This document shows, one piece after another, positions 5,120 to 7,486 of a DNA stretch of 7,486 bases. The translations under genes were made by a program, and so were the position numbers. The notes under the pieces are model-generated. The model saw only the letters and a list, made by a program, of their open reading frames with translations, had not been told where the DNA came from and did not search any database. How positions within the stretch are numbered: the stretch's first letter is position 1; each line of letters begins with the position of its first letter. This stretch comes from Lysobacterales bacterium (GTDB lineage Bacteria; Pseudomonadota; Gammaproteobacteria; Xanthomonadales; Marinicellaceae): the NCBI GenBank assembly GCA_027083915.1, contig JALWML010000083.1, positions 1 through 7,486 on the forward strand, read 5' to 3'.

Positions 5120-6087
5120 CCAATATTTCCATTAACCCGAATACGACTTATACCGCCATCTGGGAATATATTTAATCTAAGGTGGGTAATTTTATTATGG
5201 TGCAGTAGTTCATTGGTGAAATAATGCTGTTTATCAGCTGATAATTTTGTTTCGGTGAGTAAAGCTTGCCAGTTAAGTTCTTCAAGCTTGTCATCTTTGG
5301 CATCGGGTGCATAAATACTTTCAATAGAGCATCTATCGGGATAGTTTCCTTTAAAGTGACAGGTGTCAACTTCAATTTCCTGTACAGTTCCTGCATGACC
5401 TAGTTTTAAAATTGCCCAATCTCTGTTGTTTGGTGTGCGGTTGCGTTTAGTTTCCCAACCATCACCCATATTGGTACCACGGTTTGGCATGATAAGATTG
5501 TCTTTGTGGCTAAAAAACATATCATTACAAGATAAAACTCTCCCACCATTCTCCACAGCTACTAAATCAATTACGTCATCTTTGTCCACTTGTGACCAAT
5601 CAGGTTTAACTTCGCCATAAACTTTTAAACGGGCTACGCCACCATCTGGATAAATATGCAAACGCAGATGTGTCCATTCTTCATTGGAGTTAATTTCAAA
5701 GAGGTTTTGAGAACCTGGTTCTAATGGGCTTTTGGCAAGAATTTCAACCCAGTCACTTTCTGATGGTGTTCCAGTCACACAAGCTGCCTCAAGAGACGCA
5801 TGAGGAGGGTGGTTGCCTAAAAAATGATTGGTATCAATATCAACACCTGCAATAACACCTCGCAATCCCAATTGAATAACAACCCAGTCGTGTCCTTCAA
5901 CACGTTTTCGGCGCGATTCCCATCCATCCATCCACTTACCATGATCTGTGTATTTATCTTCTATAAAAATACCTCGACCTGGTTTAAGTAAGTTTTCCAT
6001 GGGAGCGAAAAAATCATCGCTACATTCCAAAGTTTTGCCACCCGTGCGTTCAGCAGCTAGGTCTATTAAGTTTGTAAAATTATTCAT
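5116..6087 (-). CDS. alc: Allantoicase (allantoate amidinohydrolase)
   Basis: Allantoicase splits allantoate into urea and (S)-ureidoglycolate. The 323-residue product shows the family's internal duplication. Repeat 1 runs IDLAAERTGGKTLECSDDFF, MDGWESRRKR, DWVVIQLG, DTNHFLGNHP, THLRLHIYPDGGVARLKVYG. Repeat 2 runs IDLVAVENGGRVLSCNDMFF, MGDGWETKRNR, DWAILKLG, DTCHFKGNYP, THLRLNIFPDGGISRIRVNG. I start it at ATG 6087, giving MNNFTNLIDLAAERTGG. The frame stays open 22 codons further upstream, to 6153, but that extension would be encoded by REP-like repeat sequence and is not protein-like. GAGGA (6101-6105) is a possible ribosome binding site, though its 13-nt spacing is long. It lies 98 bp after allB and overlaps uraD by 4 bp. 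Use of Alc rather than allantoate amidohydrolase (AllC) means urea, not ammonia, is released. Confidence 0.95.
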   Translation of the reverse strand: MNNFTNLIDLAAERTGGKTLECSDDFFAPMENLLKPGRGIFIEDKYTDHGKWMDGWESRRKRVEGHDWVVIQLGLRGVIAGVDIDTNHFLGNHPPHASLEAACVTGTPSESDWVEILAKSPLEPGSQNLFEINSNEEWTHLRLHIYPDGGVARLKVYGEVKPDWSQVDKDDVIDLVAVENGGRVLSCNDMFFSHKDNLIMPNRGTNMGDGWETKRNRTPNNRDWAILKLGHAGTVQEIEVDTCHFKGNYPDRCSIESIYAPDAKDDKLEELNWQALLTETKLSADKQHYFTNELLHHNKITHLRLNIFPDGGISRIRVNGNIG

Positions 6088-6100
6088 ATTTAGTATTGTA

Positions 6101-6105
6101 TCCTC
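6101..6105 (-). promoter_or_regulatory. Possible alc ribosome binding site at repeat edge
   Basis: Minus-strand GAGGA lies 13 nt upstream of the chosen alc ATG. It belongs to the outer 7-nt arm of the REP-like doublet and is perfectly complementary to the upstream arm at 6169-6175. The spacing is longer than optimal, so the assignment is tentative. Confidence 0.45.
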
Positions 6106-6176
6106 GTAGCCACACTCCGTGTGGTAATGCATCTTTAAGTTTTTTCGTTCCAACGCAGGAGCATGGGAACGAGGAC
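6101..6176. repeat. Inverted doublet of REP-like palindromic units
   Basis: The allB-alc spacer holds two related palindromic units facing each other. The plus-strand unit starts TCCTCGTAG and contains the perfect hairpin CCACAC-TCC-GTGTGG (6110-6124), preceded directly by GTAG. The minus-strand unit starts TCCTCGTTC at 6175 and contains a 12-bp hairpin with 10 paired positions (arms 6145-6156 and 6161-6172, loop AGGA). Both share TCCTCGT, then CCA, then CTCC, then GT or CGT. The resulting outer arms, 6101-6107 and 6169-6175, are perfectly complementary. The layout resembles REP doublets (BIME/REPIN), which are known to be spread by RAYT transposases; no RAYT gene is present here. Confidence 0.7.
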
Positions 6177-6185
6177 TGTTATAAA

Positions 6186-7486
6186 TTATAAGTATTTCCC
6201 TTTGGGTATGCCAGTAAAGTTCTCTTTGTTTTTGTCGTAAATAACCTCACCAGCCAATAAGGTTTGTTCTATGACACCAAAAACTTTGTGTTGTTCATAG
6301 GCTGACATTTTATTTTTGAACAATATTTCTTTTTTGTCAATAGTGTGCTCTTTATTCGGCTCCCAGATAACGAAATCTGCTTGAAAACCTTTTTCTATTT
6401 GTCCTTTTTGATTCTCTAAACCAACTAATTTAGCAGGATTTTCACACATCCATTTAACTAATAGCTCAATAGAATAATTATTTAATTTCAAATAGTTCCA
6501 TATTAAACTTAAACCAAACTGCAATGATGAAATTCCTCCCCATGCTTGCCATAAATTTTGTTCTTCTAATCGCTTCAATTCAGGTGTACAAGGTGAATGG
6601 TCAGAAACAATAAAGTCAATTATTCCGTGCTCTAGTCCATGCCATAGAGCCTTTTGGTTGCTGTTATTTCGAATTGGGGGGCAACATTTAAATCGTCCAT
6701 CACCATCAGGAATGGTCTCTGAATCCAAAATAAGATAATGAGGGCAAGTCTCTGCGGTTATCTTAACTCCTTTTTGTTGAGCCTCTTGAATCAAGCTTAA
6801 AGCTTGTGCAGAACTTAAATGAACAATGTGAACTTTACAATCGTGCTTGGTGGATAAGTAGATAATCTTTTCAATGGCGTCAACTTCCCACTTGTCTGGA
6901 CGAGAGTTTAGAAATTCAGAATAACTGGATTTATCCGTAATTTTAGGCTCTTTCTCACAACTATCCAACTCTGCATGAACCAATAATGTTGCTCCATTTT
7001 TGGCAAGTATCGGCATGGCTTTTTCCAATGTTGCTGTATCACTAACGGGAAATTCATCCACACCCGAATCAATCATAAAGGCTTTAAAAGTGCTAATTCC
7101 AGCTTTGACCATGCTCTTTAACTCATTTTGATTGTTTGGAATAACACCGCCATGAAAACCAATGTCAACCCACATTTGGTCTTTAAGACAGGCTTTTTTA
7201 ATATTAACAGCATCCAAGGTTGTGGTCACGGGTATACAATTTAATGGCATGTCAATGACGGTAGTTATGCCTCCTGCTGCAGCTGCTTGTGTGGCAGTAT
7301 TAAAGCCTTCCCAATCAGTTCTTCCAGGCTCATTGATGTGAACATGTGTATCAACTAAGCCTGGCATGATAACTAAATCATCGTAATGTTTATGTTGACA
7401 ATCTTTTGGAATATCATTTATTGAAACAATATCCATAATTATGCCATTTTCAAATAAAATGGCGGCTTCTTGTAGTTTTCCATCAG
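6186..7486 (-). CDS. allB: Allantoinase, 5' end cut by the window edge
   Basis: Allantoinase hydrolyses (S)-allantoin to allantoate. The frame runs to the right edge: codons upstream of the internal ATG at 7436 read DGKLQEAAILFENGII, a normal amidohydrolase N-terminal strand, so the real start lies a few residues outside. The visible 432 residues compare with about 450 for the family. Counting from that internal Met, all binuclear metal ligands are present: H31 and H33 (DTHVHINEPGR), the carboxylated lysine K118 (STFKAFM), H154 (LLVHAE), H206 (VHIVHLSS) and D279 (FIVSDHSPCTPE). Ligand spacings match E. coli AllB closely. NEPGRTDWEGF and SDHSPC favour allantoinase over dihydroorotase or hydantoinase, and the alc/uraD/uraH context confirms it. 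It is the first visible gene of the operon; further genes may lie upstream beyond the edge. Confidence 0.95.
   Translation of the reverse strand, partial: DGKLQEAAILFENGIIMDIVSINDIPKDCQHKHYDDLVIMPGLVDTHVHINEPGRTDWEGFNTATQAAAAGGITTVIDMPLNCIPVTTTLDAVNIKKACLKDQMWVDIGFHGGVIPNNQNELKSMVKAGISTFKAFMIDSGVDEFPVSDTATLEKAMPILAKNGATLLVHAELDSCEKEPKITDKSSYSEFLNSRPDKWEVDAIEKIIYLSTKHDCKVHIVHLSSAQALSLIQEAQQKGVKITAETCPHYLILDSETIPDGDGRFKCCPPIRNNSNQKALWHGLEHGIIDFIVSDHSPCTPELKRLEEQNLWQAWGGISSLQFGLSLIWNYLKLNNYSIELLVKWMCENPAKLVGLENQKGQIEKGFQADFVIWEPNKEHTIDKKEILFKNKMSAYEQHKVFGVIEQTLLAGEVIYDKNKENFTGIPKGKYL

Noticed and set aside
5116..6087. Internal duplication in allantoicase as a novel fusion
   Set aside because: Two tandem allantoicase repeats are the normal architecture of this family.
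6088..6153. A 22-codon N-terminal extension of allantoicase up to an ATG at 6153
   Set aside because: The extension is translated from the REP-like repeat, shows no family similarity, and the product from ATG 6087 begins as expected for allantoicase.
6145..6172. The large hairpin as a terminator after allB
   Set aside because: In the minus-strand transcript the stem is followed by a run of A, not U, so it does not fit an intrinsic terminator.
7434..7436. ATG at 7436 as the true allantoinase start
   Set aside because: The frame continues to the window edge and encodes a normal amidohydrolase N-terminal strand (DGKLQEAAILFENGII), so this Met is internal.

Overview
The window reads as chromosome of an AT-rich gammaproteobacterium-like bacterium. 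This is inferred from gene content (a YbaZ-like alkyltransferase-like protein, QueA, a PCu(A)C copper chaperone, a DUF4139 protein) and from short GC-rich palindromic repeats in otherwise AT-rich spacers. The genus cannot be named from the sequence. No tRNA, rRNA, CRISPR, integrase or transposase gene is visible.

Layout, left to right. (1) At 1-177 is the 3' end of an alkyltransferase-like (ATL) DNA-repair gene on the plus strand. It is followed by a tandem 21-nt repeat and a near-perfect Rho-independent terminator (232-257). (2) At 321-824 is a small exported protein with faint netrin/TIMP-like (NTR) features. (3) At 825-979 lies a spacer between convergent genes, holding a four-unit 10-bp-period repeat and two adjacent GAA-triloop hairpins. 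(4) At 980-2415, minus strand, a PCu(A)C periplasmic copper chaperone gene and queA (queuosine synthesis) overlap by 4 bp. (5) After a 94-bp divergent spacer, a plus-strand pair (2510-4269) encodes a secreted DUF4139 protein and, 2 bp later, an 82-residue two-helix membrane protein. (6) At 4281-7486, minus strand, is a ureide (urate breakdown) operon transcribed allB, alc, uraD, uraH, with allB running off the right edge.

The four ureide genes form a continuous pathway. UraH hydrolyses 5-hydroxyisourate to OHCU, UraD decarboxylates OHCU to (S)-allantoin, AllB opens allantoin to allantoate, and Alc splits allantoate into urea and ureidoglycolate. The urate-oxidising enzyme and ureidoglycolate lyase are not in view and may lie beyond the right edge. 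Alc and uraD overlap by 4 bp and uraD-uraH are 5 bp apart, so these three are tightly coupled. AllB and alc are separated by 98 bp holding an inverted pair of REP-like repeats whose edge contains the likely alc ribosome binding site.

No clearly new multi-gene system is evident. The least explained items are the DUF4139/two-helix protein pair, the REP-like doublet inside the ureide operon, and the periodic repeat beside queA.
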